64,000 nt of DNA from Pardosa pseudoannulata (GCA_032207245.1 CM063503.1:107028756-107092755); one strand, 5' to 3'; counted from the first letter of the stretch, positions 37,221-52,990 are shown. Numbers and translations: made by a program. The notes: generated by a model from the sequence alone, not told the origin.

Positions 37221-38300
37221 GTACAGTATGCAGTCGAGTCCTAAGATTCATGATAGTTCTAAATGTGTTAATAGTGTTTGTTGATTGATGGTACAGAAAC
37301 TTTATGAAGAAGTTAAATTAGCTCGTGTTTTTGAATCTGGTTTTTATCAATTTTTAATATTACTATGTTAAAAAAGCAGAAGTTCTACCAAAAAAATCCA
37401 TATACAATATACAAAACTGTCTGTACCAAGAAAGTAGTGTAATATGATAGAGTTATGTTTGGTAAAGAAATATAAGAATTTACTCATGAAGAAGACAATG
37501 TATATCCATTGAACCAAATACGGTTTCCTAAATTCCTTACCTTCGAAGAATAAATCCCAATATATTTCAAATCAATTTCTCCAAGTGTAGCCAAAATAAT
37601 ATACAACTAACTTTTGTTTAGTTGATATCCCACAAATTTAAATGGAAATAGCTTAACACCATATACAAAATTTTTATTCTGGATTTTTTAAATGTACTCA
37701 TACAACAGTTTTAATATATGAGTGAAACACTATTCATTAAATTTACACTAAACTAAAATTATCACTTACATATGTATTACCTTTCAATTATACTTATTTA
37801 ATTATATCATATTTTGAAGTTAGTCAACACACTCAATCAAGAAAATTTGGAAATCAAATTTTTAAAAATAATTGGAATTTTACAAAATAAGATTATTTAA
37901 AGAGAAGTGTCACATCTTGATAAAATAAATTTTATGCGAGTTTAAATGCATAAGGATTATACAGAGAAAAATTAAGTCCTCAATCCATCATAAAGAAATT
38001 CTACTTAAAATTAGCGACATTATTGCAATAGAAAAGAAAGCTGATAATAGCACTTTTGATCACCTTATCGTTCTTCTAGTTTAAAAGCGGTCCGTAGCAC
38101 TCCACTAGATCCTCCAGCTTTATCACAAACTTTAAAATTACAGGATATAGTTAAAAGCACATTATACAGACTATAAAATAAGTACCATATACAATACAGT
38201 ATACAATATATAGTACCCTATACAATATATAGAGTATTTCATTTTACAGAGAAAAATCTGACATGACATATAAATATTTCAAATGACTTATACGTGGTGT

Positions 38301-38477
38301 GCCGAACGATGGCCGATTGGTTAGGGTGCTGACCTTCGGTACCGGAGTTCGTGGGTTCGAATCAGACAATGACATGGATGTTCGTAACCGTTTGGAATCG
38401 GCTTTAAGCTGTAAGTCAAGGTTTCAATAACCCTCGTGTTGCAAAAAGTAGACCGTAGCATTCCATATCACACCTAC
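38301..38477 (+). mobile_element. tRNA-derived SINE with target-site duplication
   Basis: Same family as 37045-37220. It has a box-A-like GGCCGATTGGTTAGGGTGCT, box B GGGTTCGAATC (38352-38362), then GACATGGATGTTCGTAACCG and a tail ending GTGTTGCAAAAAGTAGACCG, TAGCATTCCA. Flanks repeat ACGTGGTGTG (38291-38300) and ACGTAGTGTG (38478-38487) with one mismatch, as expected of target-primed reverse transcription. This fixes the length at about 177 bp. Mobilisation would need a partner LINE, which was not found here. Confidence 0.82.
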
Positions 38478-40867
38478 ACGTAGTGTGATTATAATGTCTC
38501 AATATCTCATTTTTCTTCTCAAACTGTTCCATATTATTTTTCGTTGTACCGCCAAATATTTCATATACTGCCCCAACAACATTCACTGTTTTAACAAAAG
38601 TTTCAAATTTAACCTTAAATTTCAAACACCTATTTCATACTTTACTTAAAAGTCTGAGTCATAACTGTAATGAATTTTTTTTAATATTATGGTTTACAAG
38701 TTGTTTGCAGTTTTGCAAACATCTTGTTATAGATTATGAAATATTTTAAATGTAAAGCATGGCATTTCATGTATTCTATTTTAAAAATATTCGCTTATTC
38801 AAACTTACAGGCTCAAAGAGAAGTAATAAAACAGTTTGAAGGACAATTTATAAAGAACGAACCTTATTAACGTAGATAAGTAAACAATTTTCTTAATATA
38901 TTTTAAAGCCAAATAATTAAGATCATAATTAATCTAATATACAAATGAACACATTTAAAAGTAAATTTAAGATATAAAATTACTGAAAATACAGCTTCAA
39001 TTTTTTTCAACCATATCATTTTCCAAACACATCTCGAAATGTTAGTTTAAACATGGCTTTTAGCCGTTTCTTTATCAGTCTTGGCTAAGTATCTGGAATT
39101 TAAATACATTTCAATCTTCTACAAGGAATGAAATGAGTCAAGAGATATACGATATGATATTATATATATTTAATCAGTTTTATATTCTCATATCTAGAGC
39201 AAAACACATGTTCAAAACTATAGATAATGAACATATAATGATTTCAATGTTCATTTTCACGCTTTAATTCTTTGTATATAAATGAATTTTTACCCTAATT
39301 AAGAGAAAGCATAAACTTAGGTATTCTTAAGAAAATTATTAGCATAATTGTGTATCAATTGCTTTAACGCTGCTTTAAGATTTAATAACATACAATAATT
39401 GTAACATTTGTCTTATAAAAATAATATTGATGTTAGTTTGTAAAACCTTTGAAGAAATTTTATTATTTCTTGAAAACGTTTATGAACCTCTCCTTCAACT
39501 ATCCATTATTTTATGTGCAGATTATTTTTTTTAATTTTGTCAAATATGCTGTTCTTTAAGTAAATTATTAAGATAACTTAAAATTACAAAATTTAAATAT
39601 GATTCTTACAAAATAAACCTTAAAAAATCGTTTTAATAATTCATTACAGACACGATTTTATGTTTTTAAAATTTTATAACTCTCAAAATAGAAGAGAAAT
39701 ACTGTTTTAAAGGCACCCTCTAAAAAAATTCCACTTTTTCCCGATAATCATTTATAATGCAAGTGATCAATAAATGAATAAATTTTAAAATTTAAAACTT
39801 TTAAATACTTTAATGAAATTTTAATATCCACATCAAATTACTTAGAATAATCTTTATTTAGTATGTAATAATTATTTAAATATAATATAAACCAAATGAA
39901 ATGTTTGGACAAAATTTAATTCTTTTTTTAATAGAAATAAATTAAATCTAATAGAAGAATTTAAATAGGGAACAACATTTCATAAAAATTCATTAAAAAT
40001 GACGTTTATGCTACAGTTTGGCATATAAATCATTCACTAATTTTCTAATGGAACTTTTATTGCAGAACTTAAATATATAATAAAACTTTTTCTTTCTCTC
40101 TCATTTACAATAACATTCACAATAACCTTTAGAATTATTTGCTGCATAATTCTTAGAGTTAGTACTTCTATACAAAACAACACTTTAATTAAGACCTAAA
40201 TATTTTATCCTTATAAACAAGTTATATGTTTGAAGATATTCAAAATGTATTTATTGTAACATAAGAAAGAACAAGATGATTCATGTAAGTGGGTATTGAA
40301 CTATGACTAGATGTGATTATTTTTAAATATGCCATTATTGTGAATATCTTTATTTATTGAGTTGAAATTATATTTCATTTTTTTCTTGTCACGTGAGCAT
40401 GCGATTTACAATAAATAATAAGTGAACTTACCAAGAATATATAAATATTATTTGGGTAACTTCTGTAAGTGAAAATGTGACATTTAAGAATCATCGGCAC
40501 ACTAGTTAAAATTATTAATTAGTTAAACCCCACAAATTAAAACTATTGTGAGCTATATATTTTAAATTTTAAGAACTATACAAATTAGATGTAAAGTGAG
40601 AAGTAAAGGTATGAGTTGGGGAACTCTGTTTATTCTATGCGTCTCGTACTAAACGTCTCACAGAATTAGCGAAGTATTTTTGACGAATAAACTTACTTAT
40701 ATCTCTGGTGATGCATGAAATGCAAGATAATTAGTCTGATATTCTTCTATTTAAAATTTAAAATCAATCAGTAGTATCAAACATAATTTAAAATACACAT
40801 ATTTTCAATAGCCAATGAAATTTTACAGAATTTTATAATAATATATCGGATACATTAATCACAAAAC

Positions 40868-40912
40868 TCTTAGAAAAACTCTACCTCCTTATTTGAAAAT
40901 ATAAATTCCTTT
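40868..40912 (-). repeat. Dispersed local repeat, short member
   Basis: Carries ACTCTACCTCCTTATTTGAA, matching GTCTACCTCCTTATCTGAAA of the fuller copy at 45772-45960. Flanking similarity is limited to AATTCCTT. Strand is given relative to the minus-strand reading AAGGAGGTAGA. Confidence 0.4.
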
Positions 40913-41457
40913 ACTTAAACTTTAATAGGATGAAACTCAGATGAAAAATATGTTTTATGTTCACAGCTGTACTACACGAAAATGTTTTGAATTCAAAAGC
41001 ATTAAGACGATGAATGTTTATCACTAATAATATAGATTAATTAGAATATGATTTACAATAAGCAGTCCCTTCCAGAGCAAAATTATACAACATTGTAAAA
41101 TTTGAAAATTAAATTTAAAAAAAACTTACTTATTTTTCTATGATTTAGCCCAATAGAGAAAACTTACAGAAACTCTTACAGTCACAAAATCTACTTAACA
41201 TTTTCAGTTTACGTGAGTAAAATATGGATCTATATCTGTTAATAGATCAGGGAACTAAGAAAAAGATGTCAAAAATATAAATTTTATTATAAGATTTTAT
41301 TTTTAATATAAATTTCTCTTTGAAACACTAAAGTTGAAATTTTAAAATATTGATTTCCTTTTTGACTGTTCTAAAAGTTATACTAGATTTATTCTTATAA
41401 TAAAAGAGTATAAGAATTTTATTCTAACTTTACGAGAAATATTGTTTTACTATAAGA

Positions 41458-41548
41458 GAAATAAAGAAAATATTTCGGAAAAATTCGTCTCGAAAGTTAC
41501 AGAAAGTCGACCTATTTAAATGAATTATAAATTTCTTCCAGTTATAAA
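41458..41548 (-). repeat. Dispersed local repeat, member
   Basis: The order of landmarks ATTTCGGAAAAATTCGTCTC, GAAAGTTACAGAAAGTCGAC, CTATTTAAATGAATTATAAA, TTTCTTC parallels the copy at 45772-45960 (AATTCGGAGAAATTTATCTT, GAAATTTACTGGAAGAGTC, CTACCTCCTTATCTGAAATG). It is diverged by many substitutions and small gaps. Confidence 0.5.
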
Positions 41549-41910
41549 AATTTTATAATAAAAAGTTTGGTAAGAGGATAAAATAGATTATTTTTTGCTT
41601 CGTTTTCACGATCATGGTATAGGAATTATTCTGAATTCAAAAGTGAGAAGTACATTAATGATTCTCATCTGAATTTCAGTTTAGTAAATTTGTTATTGTA
41701 CTGAAACAACAATATAAAGGATTTTATGAAATATTTGGGCTTGATTTAAAATTAAACTCTGCAACATATTAAAATAAGGAAATGGAAATAATATACACTT
41801 ATCAGTGTTAATACATGTAAAAAATTGAAATTAAACCTAAATATTTATCATTCACGGGAACACTTGAATAAAAGTTAGATTTAACTTTTCACCTTTATGA
41901 TAACACACAC

Positions 41911-42452
<542 letters not shown>

Positions 42453-42494
42453 ACAGCTTATTTTGATATACAAAAATACAGGGCAAAACATCAG

Positions 42495-42600
42495 AGAAAC
42501 ATATCTCGAAGCTGAATTACTCTTGACTACCTCTTTATCTGAAATGATAAAAGTCTCATCTAGAAAATATTTCTTACTGTAAAACTGCTAACATTTTGAG
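42495..42600 (-). repeat. Dispersed local repeat, well-preserved member
   Basis: Shares ATCTCGAAGCTGAATTAC, TCTTGACTACCTCTTTATCT, GAAATGATAAA and a following TTTCTTACTGTAAAACTGCT block with 45840-45945. It lies directly after the (TA)n array. On the minus strand the shared core is preceded by ATCATTTCAG, which looks like a 3' splice site. Confidence 0.6.
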
Positions 42601-43099
42601 AATATATATTTTTCCTTCTGCTTGTTTTCTTGGGTTATGGAATACCTTAGAGAAGCATTCTATATTCCAGTGCGATAAGTTGATAAATTTTAATTATTAA
42701 ATGATTAATTAGCAATATAATATAGATTATTTTATCATGTTAATAGTACGCTAAAAATTAGGAATTGGTTCTGAAATCCTTGCGCAATTTTACGGACAAA
42801 TATCCTATATATGTATTAAATATACGTAGGTCCGTTGCGCCATACATAAGTTACGAATAAGAAAGTGATCAATGATATACTGTTTTCAGTTCACATATTT
42901 TTACTAATTTATATTCTTTCATAAAAACTGACTTTGAAATTAATAATTTTTCCTTCATTTTTAGTCCGCTAACATAAAATATTTAAATACACGTTTTTCT
43001 AGAGGAAAAGAAAGGCATTGGATTTCATAAGATTTAAACCTGCCTATTTTACTGCAAGAAATATAAATATCAATAAGAAATTTTGAATATTCAAGTAAT

Positions 43100-43230
43100 A
43101 ACTTCATTTTAAAGGAATACAGAGCAATATTTTAGAATAATATGACTTGAAATACACTAATATCACTTGCATATCCTCATTTCCGAAACACAGAAATTCC
43201 ACACTTGAGGAAAATCTATTAGTTAGTATA
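43100..43230 (-). repeat. Dispersed local repeat, diverged member
   Basis: ATGACTTGAAATACACTAAT, ATCACTTGCATATCCTCATT, TCCGAA matches the ATCTTGAAATTTACTGGAAG, TCTTGTCTACCTCCTTATCT, GAA line of the copy at 45772-45960 with many mismatches. It lies immediately left of the tandem exon duplication. Confidence 0.4.
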
Positions 43231-43259
43231 TACTTATATACATTATTATACATTCTTTA

Positions 43260-43780
43260 GCAAAATCAAATATTTTTCTTTAGGGCCCAAAGACTTTTAT
43301 TTTTATTCAATATTAAAAAAAATAAATACTAAAGGCATTAAATAATATAATGGTAGAGAAGCAGATATTGCAACTTTTCTTTAAGATACTCAGTTATATA
43401 CTTACATGTTGAAAACATTTGGAGCTGCTTGCTGAAGTTGATCAAAACATTGATGAATATTCATCATAGCAAACAGAGTCTGTAGGTTTGATAGAAATCT
43501 CTGAATTTCAGGATTTTGCATCTGAAATAGATAATTAGAAATTTTCAACTAACTACTTACTGTAATATATAATAAAGATAAAATGTGAAAAAGTCATTTG
43601 TAAAAGAAATGTTATATTTTTACTCAATATGTCTTTTAAAAATACCGTAAATATGCCAGTGTTAGTAAATAAACATGGTCGAACTTATGCTTTTTCCATG
43701 TGATGCAAAAAGATGATCTATGTTCCTTAATGCTAATTGTTCTACTTTCCTAAGTTACTTTGAGATATTTACAGACTAAA
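43260..43780. repeat. Tandem duplication, unit 1 (exon-bearing)
   Basis: First of two head-to-tail copies of a roughly 520-bp unit. From about 43425 to 43780 the unit is identical, base for base by eye, to 43944-44299. By contrast the left third (43260-43400) differs from unit 2 at about 15 sites plus small gaps. The unit spans an intron-exon-intron segment of a ubiquilin-like gene. Uneven divergence suggests partial gene conversion or a second, younger exchange between the copies. Confidence 0.93.
43406..43521 (-). CDS. UBQLN: Ubiquilin-like exon, copy A (STI1 region)
   Basis: A 116-nt exon with a consensus acceptor (CTATTTCAG, branch-like CTAAT upstream) and donor (AACAT before GTAAGT). 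Only one frame is open: MQNPEIQRFLSNLQTLFAMM, NIHQCFDQLQQAAPNVFN, then two bases of the next codon. The MQNP start, SN-x-QT-L-AMM core and QLQQAAPN tail match the last STI1-type segment of ubiquilins, shuttle proteins that carry ubiquitinated clients to the proteasome. Two usually conserved residues differ (SNP to SNL; QIQQG to NIHQC), so this may be a divergent paralogue or a relaxed copy. Start phase is 0 and end phase 2. No other exon of the gene was found in the window. Confidence 0.65.
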
Positions 43781-44299
43781 GCAAAATCAAATATTTTTCT
43801 TTAGGACTCAAAGATTTATTTTTTATTCAATATTAAAAAAATAAATACTAAACACAGCAAATAATATAATAGAAGAGAAGCAGATATTGTAACTTTTCAT
43901 TAACATACTCAGTTATATACTTACATGTTGAAAACATTAGGGGCTGCTTGCTGAAGTTGATCAAAACATTGATGAATATTCATCATAGCAAACAGAGTCT
44001 GTAGGTTTGATAGAAATCTCTGAATTTCAGGATTTTGCATCTGAAATAGATAATTAGAAATTTTCAACTAACTACTTACTGTAATATATAATAAAGATAA
44101 AATGTGAAAAAGTCATTTGTAAAAGAAATGTTATATTTTTACTCAATATGTCTTTTAAAAATACCGTAAATATGCCAGTGTTAGTAAATAAACATGGTCG
44201 AACTTATGCTTTTTCCATGTGATGCAAAAAGATGATCTATGTTCCTTAATGCTAATTGTTCTACTTTCCTAAGTTACTTTGAGATATTTACAGACTAAA
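43781..44299. repeat. Tandem duplication, unit 2 (exon-bearing)
   Basis: Second copy of the unit, directly abutting unit 1 with no spacer (the junction is at GACTAAA/GCAAAATC). The copy ends at ACAGACTAAA, where sequence after both units diverges. See unit 1 for the pattern of differences. Confidence 0.93.
43925..44040 (-). CDS. UBQLN: Ubiquilin-like exon, copy B (STI1 region)
   Basis: Same 116-nt length, acceptor CTATTTCAG and donor GTAAGT as copy A, and the identical peptide. Only two bases differ within the exon, GCT to GCC (Ala) and CCA to CCT (Pro), both at third positions. On the minus strand copy B is transcribed first. Splicing A onto B would shift the frame and reach a TGA 19 codons into the second-used exon; skipping both also shifts the frame. 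So one and only one copy fits a coding transcript. Whether both are used is not known. Confidence 0.62.
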
Positions 44300-46404
44300 A
44301 CTCACAATTTGTTTTCTTCACAAAAATGTCCATCTCATTCAACATAACCTGTACATTGGCAAGATTGTTTTATTATAAAGAAAAATGTTTTTCTTTATAA
44401 TAAATATTAATAAAATACATCGAACTGAGAAATAATTCACTATATTTTTTAACGAATATTTTTAAAAAACTGACCATGTTTTGATTCCTGGGGACATATC
44501 ACCTTTAATTAACTTTAAATGAAATTTTTTTTGTCATCGTGTACCCTATAAATTTTTTTTAACTTAATAACACAAACAAATGGGATTTTTAGAATTTGTT
44601 CTCCATTTTTATTTAATTAGTTTTCCTAAATTTACTTTGCTCCTAAAATATAAGAACTGTTAATAAAAAGAGAAAAGTGAGAATTTGTTGCAAATTTTTA
44701 AGATTTTTCTCACACTCTGTACGCAAACATACAATAACCTAATGTGAATTTCATTAATATTTTTTACTAATTTGTAAACAGTAATTATTATGTATATCTA
44801 TCCACTATTCGTAACATTCAAAGGTAATTTCTTAAAAAAGCTAAAATGATGCCTGAAAATTCCATTTCAACTATTATAAATACTAAAAGAGGCAAACATT
44901 AATGAAAAATGTAGGTAGTTTCATTGTAGGTATATAAAGTATTTAATACAAAATTGTAAATCAATATGTGCAATAGTTTTTTCTTTTATTTAAAGCGCAC
45001 GTAAGTTTGATAAACACCCTTTTCAGTAAAATTATTTTAATATTTGCATGGCTCTCTTTCAAGATTTGATTTTAAATGGAAAAATTATACATTTACAGAT
45101 TAAAATGTTTCAATTCGGTCTATTTTAAATGATTAAGAAACATCAAGATATTTTTAAAATGTAAATATAAACAAATCGGTATTTCTAAGGTTTAAAAATG
45201 ATATGTACGATTAGTAAATTTTTTTGAAATATTAAGTTTTTATTATATGTATTGATACACAAGTATTAATAAAAAAATTAAAAATGACATATATAAAATT
45301 TAATTATTTGGTAGAAATAAAAAAATTTACCCCAACAAGTGTATGTATGTAAAAATTATGTTTAAGATATATTCAACATATAATTTTCATATATATTAAT
45401 ATAAATTTAGTATAACATAAAAATTTAATAATATAATTCATAATAATCAATGATATATCAAAATATATTTTAACATATAGTAATTAAATGTATAATTACA
45501 TATATGCATGCGTAACACCGGTAGACTACCTAACAAAGAATGCCCCAGAAATCAGAAATATAAAATATATTTTAGGTTCAAATGCATTTCCTGATATAAA
45601 TTTCCCTGAGAAACACAAAACGTGAAATTAAAAATACTCGTCTCATTTTTGAATACTTCACGAAAAATGAATGAGTACATATTATTTGAAAAGGAAAGGA
45701 AAAATACAACGGATTTCATTTTAGATTTGTGCACAATGTTATTTTACTAAAAGAAATTCAAATAAAAATAAGAGATTCTAGATATTCCGGTTATAACTAT
45801 TTCTCATTTTAGATATGCAGAAAAAAATTCGGAGAAATTTATCTTGAAATTTACTGGAAGAGTCTTGTCTACCTCCTTATCTGAAATGATAAACTTCTTC
45901 TATTCGAGAAAATCTTTCTTAGCATGAAATTGCTATCAGTTGAAGAATAAATTCTCGATTTTGTGTTTATTTTAAAGGCCTCGGTTAAGAAAATTCTTTG
46001 AACATGAAGGAATATTAAGGTGGGCTTTTTACATTAAATACTTAATCTAGGCAATATATAAGGTGTAGCAACTCACCATACTCTTGGCGAAAACTGTATA
46101 TAATGTTTTATGAAATAATTTTGGATTATTGAAAATCATAATTTCATCATGAATATATTCATTATCTACATTAATATTTTAATAACATTGTGAAGTTTAA
46201 AGACGAATTTAACATACTGATAATTTAATCATAGATAAAATTATAGTAAGAAGAGCAGATATTGTATATTAATTGAGATTTATCACTAAAAATATTTAAC
46301 GTATTATGTTTACTTTAATTAATAGTCATTAATATATTACGCTTGTAAGTAATCTAAAATAATAATATGAAGAAATGGTTTTTATGATTATATCTTCTAT
46401 CTGT

Positions 46405-46410
<6 letters not shown>
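44300..46410. other. AT-rich non-coding DNA, nothing else recognised
   Basis: Apart from the repeat at 45772-45960 nothing is supported. The 60-codon frame at 45552-45734 (-) shows no motif. Confidence 0.5.
45772..45960 (-). repeat. Dispersed local repeat, fullest member
   Basis: Used as the reference for the family. In plus orientation it reads GAAAAAAATTCGGAGAAATT, TATCTTGAAATTTACTGGAA, GAGTCTTGTCTACCTCCTTA, TCTGAAATGATAAACTTCTT. Related segments lie at about 40868, 41458, 42495, 43100, 48640 and 49615, all in the same orientation. On the minus strand the core AAGGAGGTAGACAAGACTC follows TATCATTTCAG, so an origin as a repeatedly copied exon boundary is possible; an unclassified short interspersed repeat is equally possible. 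Confidence 0.55.

Positions 46411-46501
<91 letters not shown>
46411..46501. repeat. (TA)n microsatellite
   Basis: About 45 TA units, followed after TCTTGGTAAAACAAAA by a second short run (46516-46536). Confidence 0.96.
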
Positions 46502-46503
<2 letters not shown>

Positions 46504-46536
46504 TGGTAAAACAAAATATATATATATATATATATA

Positions 46537-48859
46537 AATTAAAAACTATTCCTTTCATTTGAAAATTTTTCACAAAAATTAAATGAATGTTATTTTAAAT
46601 GTAAAGAGAAACCCAACAACTTTTAGCCTATATTTTGTCAAAATATTATATTATTGTTGTAGCTACAAATATGAATTTTATAAATGCATTAGAAAAAAAA
46701 TAATACATTAAATCTTAGGAAAATGTGTTGGCCCAAATTGGCTAAATGTCTAATTATTTAATAGTTCCTTTAGCGAATATATATCTTAAATAATTCAATC
46801 TCTCTTTAAGCCATATATTTTAAATAAACTTCCATGAAATATATTTTTGTTCAGAGATTAATGAACACAATATTGGAGGAGAAGCAAATTTAAACATTTA
46901 AATTCATTTTAAGAACTGGCTAAAATTTAAAAATGAAAAAAAAATTATTTGACTGTGTGAGATATATTTATATCATATCCCATTTTACTGACAGTATGTT
47001 GAAATATATCCATTCCACAAATATCAAAATATAGAAATGATAATAAGTATAGCTTAGCTACAAACATAAAGTAGTTTGAAAAAAAACAAAATTTGTCAGA
47101 CATACATCTATATTTCATAACTTATAAATAATATTTTCTACTTTAACGTTCATAGTATCAAATTAGGGATCTCAAAATATTACAGATACAATGACACTTT
47201 TTACAATCTATTTCAATATTTTAAAAGTGCCTACTGATGAGTATGTCATAAAACTGGGCGTTATTTCTAAAAATCATAATTATTTTTAAAGTAAACATTC
47301 TATAATCCTAAATGACCACTTATTATACATTATATATAGCATAAACAAATTTCAATAGGCTGTTTTGTTTCAAAAAATTTGCTCTAGTAAAACCCCCAAG
47401 CATCGAATTTTATTTCTTCACTACAATATTAATAAATATTGTTGAACGGTATAATTAAAGTAAAAGTTTTATTTATTGCAAATTCTTGCTATAATTATTT
47501 GAAATTATTTATTATACATTTTATTTTTCGTATTAGTGCCTTTCATATTATAAAAATTAGCATCATTTATGTTAACTAAACAACTACAGTTAAAAGTTAA
47601 ATACTTTAAAAACTGAGATATAATAGCCTTTGAACCCATATACCAGTGGAATAGAATTTAAATTTTCTGAAATTCTACGATATATTAGCATTAGTTTTAA
47701 GAATGATAAAATAAGACATGCAATTAGGGTTGTACACCCTTAGTAAATAACCAAAAAGCAGTAGAATTCTGTAGAAAACTAATTATTTAAATCTTGCTCC
47801 AATTAGATTGATGAATGGCAAGGATTTTGTAAATCATCGTAATTTAAACTTCGCAGCATTATAAGATAAACATTTCTTCAAGTATTTAATAGCTATTGAC
47901 TTAAAAGGTTGTTCTCACTTTATGAATTTTGCTTTCGTAGTTTTAGTATCATTAAATAAATATTTATTTTTTTATGTGTAATTGTGAGATACATTTTTAT
48001 ATTACAATGATGAATAGAAAAATAAATTTAAAAAAATGAAATTTCTATAGATAGCTTGAGTTTTACTTAAATTCCCTTTCAAAGAAAAATTATTTGTTGT
48101 AACTGTTTTAAAATTGTGTATAAATCTATGTTATGATATTTCTAAAAATATTTATTATTAATATATATTATTTTTTAAACAGAAAATGTCTTACTGATGG
48201 CAACTTTTTTTAAAAATAATTCAAGTTTACATTATACATATTCAAATACGAGTAAAGTTTTTAAATGAAGAATTTGATTAAAGTATAAACACCTCCAAAA
48301 TGATCTATTGTATTCATATTTAGTGAGTCTTTTAACATTGCAGGTTAATTCATTCTTCATGATTATGAGATAAAATTATTCTTAAACCTGCTCTAGAACT
48401 CTCTTTGTCGAAGATCTTTGATACTAAATTTTTTTTAAATTTATAACATATAATATTAGATTAGTCCCTAGCTTTCAGGTAAAACTACTTTATCCAATAT
48501 TCCGTGGAATACGAATGCTTTAAAATCAATATTCAAAGATGAAAATTTATCTTTAACTAGAAAAAAAATTCCATAATATATTATTTTTTAAAGATTCTGT
48601 TTCTAGACATACATCTTAGTCAACTTCCACTTCATTATGAGAGAAAAAAATTCGGCAGAACGGTAAAAAAATATTTCTTGAAATTTCTGTATAATCACCT
48701 TGTAAATCCCAATGTTAATTGTCCCATATAATTGCTATTGTTTTATTACAATGAGAATTAAGTAAATGTTATTTAAGAAGGCCGAAAAATCTATTAAGGG
48801 TAAAAAAGGACTGTGATAATGTTGACATTATGGTAAGTCACTTCTTACGCTTATCAATT
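46537..48859. other. AT-rich non-coding DNA, nothing definite
   Basis: No gene or RNA signature was seen. A weak member of the dispersed repeat (AAAAAAATTCGGCAGAACGG, ATATTTCTTGAAATTTCTGT) lies near 48640-48710. Confidence 0.5.
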
Positions 48860-49125
48860 CAAAGACATACAGTAACATTCAAGCTGACAACCAGTACGCC
48901 ATTCCAACAACCAGAACAGCTATAAAGCTGCTTCTGACCTATGAGAGGCCCGCCATGGTTCGGAGATTAACGTAGTCCAACTGGGTAAGGAGCAAATTTT
49001 AAAGAGGTAAGCTCAAGACTCCCTGGAAGAACGGTAGGGAAAGATCACTCAGGTGCCTCGCTTGCATGAAACCCGTACACACTTAAAGAAGGTGAGCACT
49101 TAGGGTGGGGGTGACAGGAAAATAA
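48860..49125. other. G+C-richer block of unknown nature
   Basis: This stretch contrasts sharply with its flanks, with phrases such as GAGAGGCCCGCCATGGTTCG and GGTGAGCACTTAGGGTGGGG. GGTTCGGAG resembles a box B and, on the minus strand, TTACCCAGTTGGACTACG resembles a box A, but they are not spaced as a tRNA promoter. It is probably an old repeat. No coding frame is convincing. Confidence 0.35.
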
Positions 49126-49127
49126 TT

Positions 49128-52428
<3,301 letters not shown>

Positions 52429-52990
52429 GTAACACGAGAACTCGCGCCGGGTGCAACTTTTCTAAGCGAGTTAGCAACAAATTGCTTTTGATGATGAAAA
52501 TAAATTTCGTATTACTAAAAATACATTAATAAGAGTTTAAAATATATTTCCAATTATTTAAAATATTAATTTATTAATTTTTCAAACAATTTTGGACTGT
52601 AGATCTTTTTTAATTAGTATTTGGAAAGCAAAACAAAAGATACGCACAAGTTAAAAACTTAATCATATCTTCTAATTTCATCTCTATATTTCATCATTTT
52701 TATGAAATAACGATGCATATTTTACAGAATATCTCCTCCGACCACAAAAGCTAAATAGAAACACAAAAGCGTTTGCGCATTCACTAGTTCTCTGGAGCAC
52801 GAATAAAGTAAAAGTACCTCTTTCTGAGAAAAATATTCACATAAAATTGCAGAAATCCATGGTATTGTCGTCTAGAAGACCAATATGACAGGTGAAAATT
52901 TGTTAAGTTTATTTCATTTGGGGGATTTTGAATAGAATGTTTTTGTAACCCCCGGGCCTCTATGGCCTGTCACGCGTTCTCGCGGATTAA
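52429..52990. mobile_element. Possible TTAA-type MITE with diverged ends
   Basis: The left end GTAA, CACGAGAACTCGCGCCGGG (52429 on) and the right end, read inward, TTAA, TCCGCGAGAACGCGTGACAGG (52990 back), share CGAGAAC-x-CGYG in inverted orientation. The G+C-rich ends stand out against an AT-rich interior, which is typical of a small DNA element. One border is TTAA and the other GTAA. No coding was seen. The arms match only over about 14-16 bp with mismatches, so this is tentative. Confidence 0.42.

Noticed and set aside
38416..38625. A 69-codon minus-strand frame with a mixed peptide (VKTVNVVGAVYEIFGG)
   Set aside because: It runs into the SINE and its target duplication, has no acceptor or known motif, and is probably chance.
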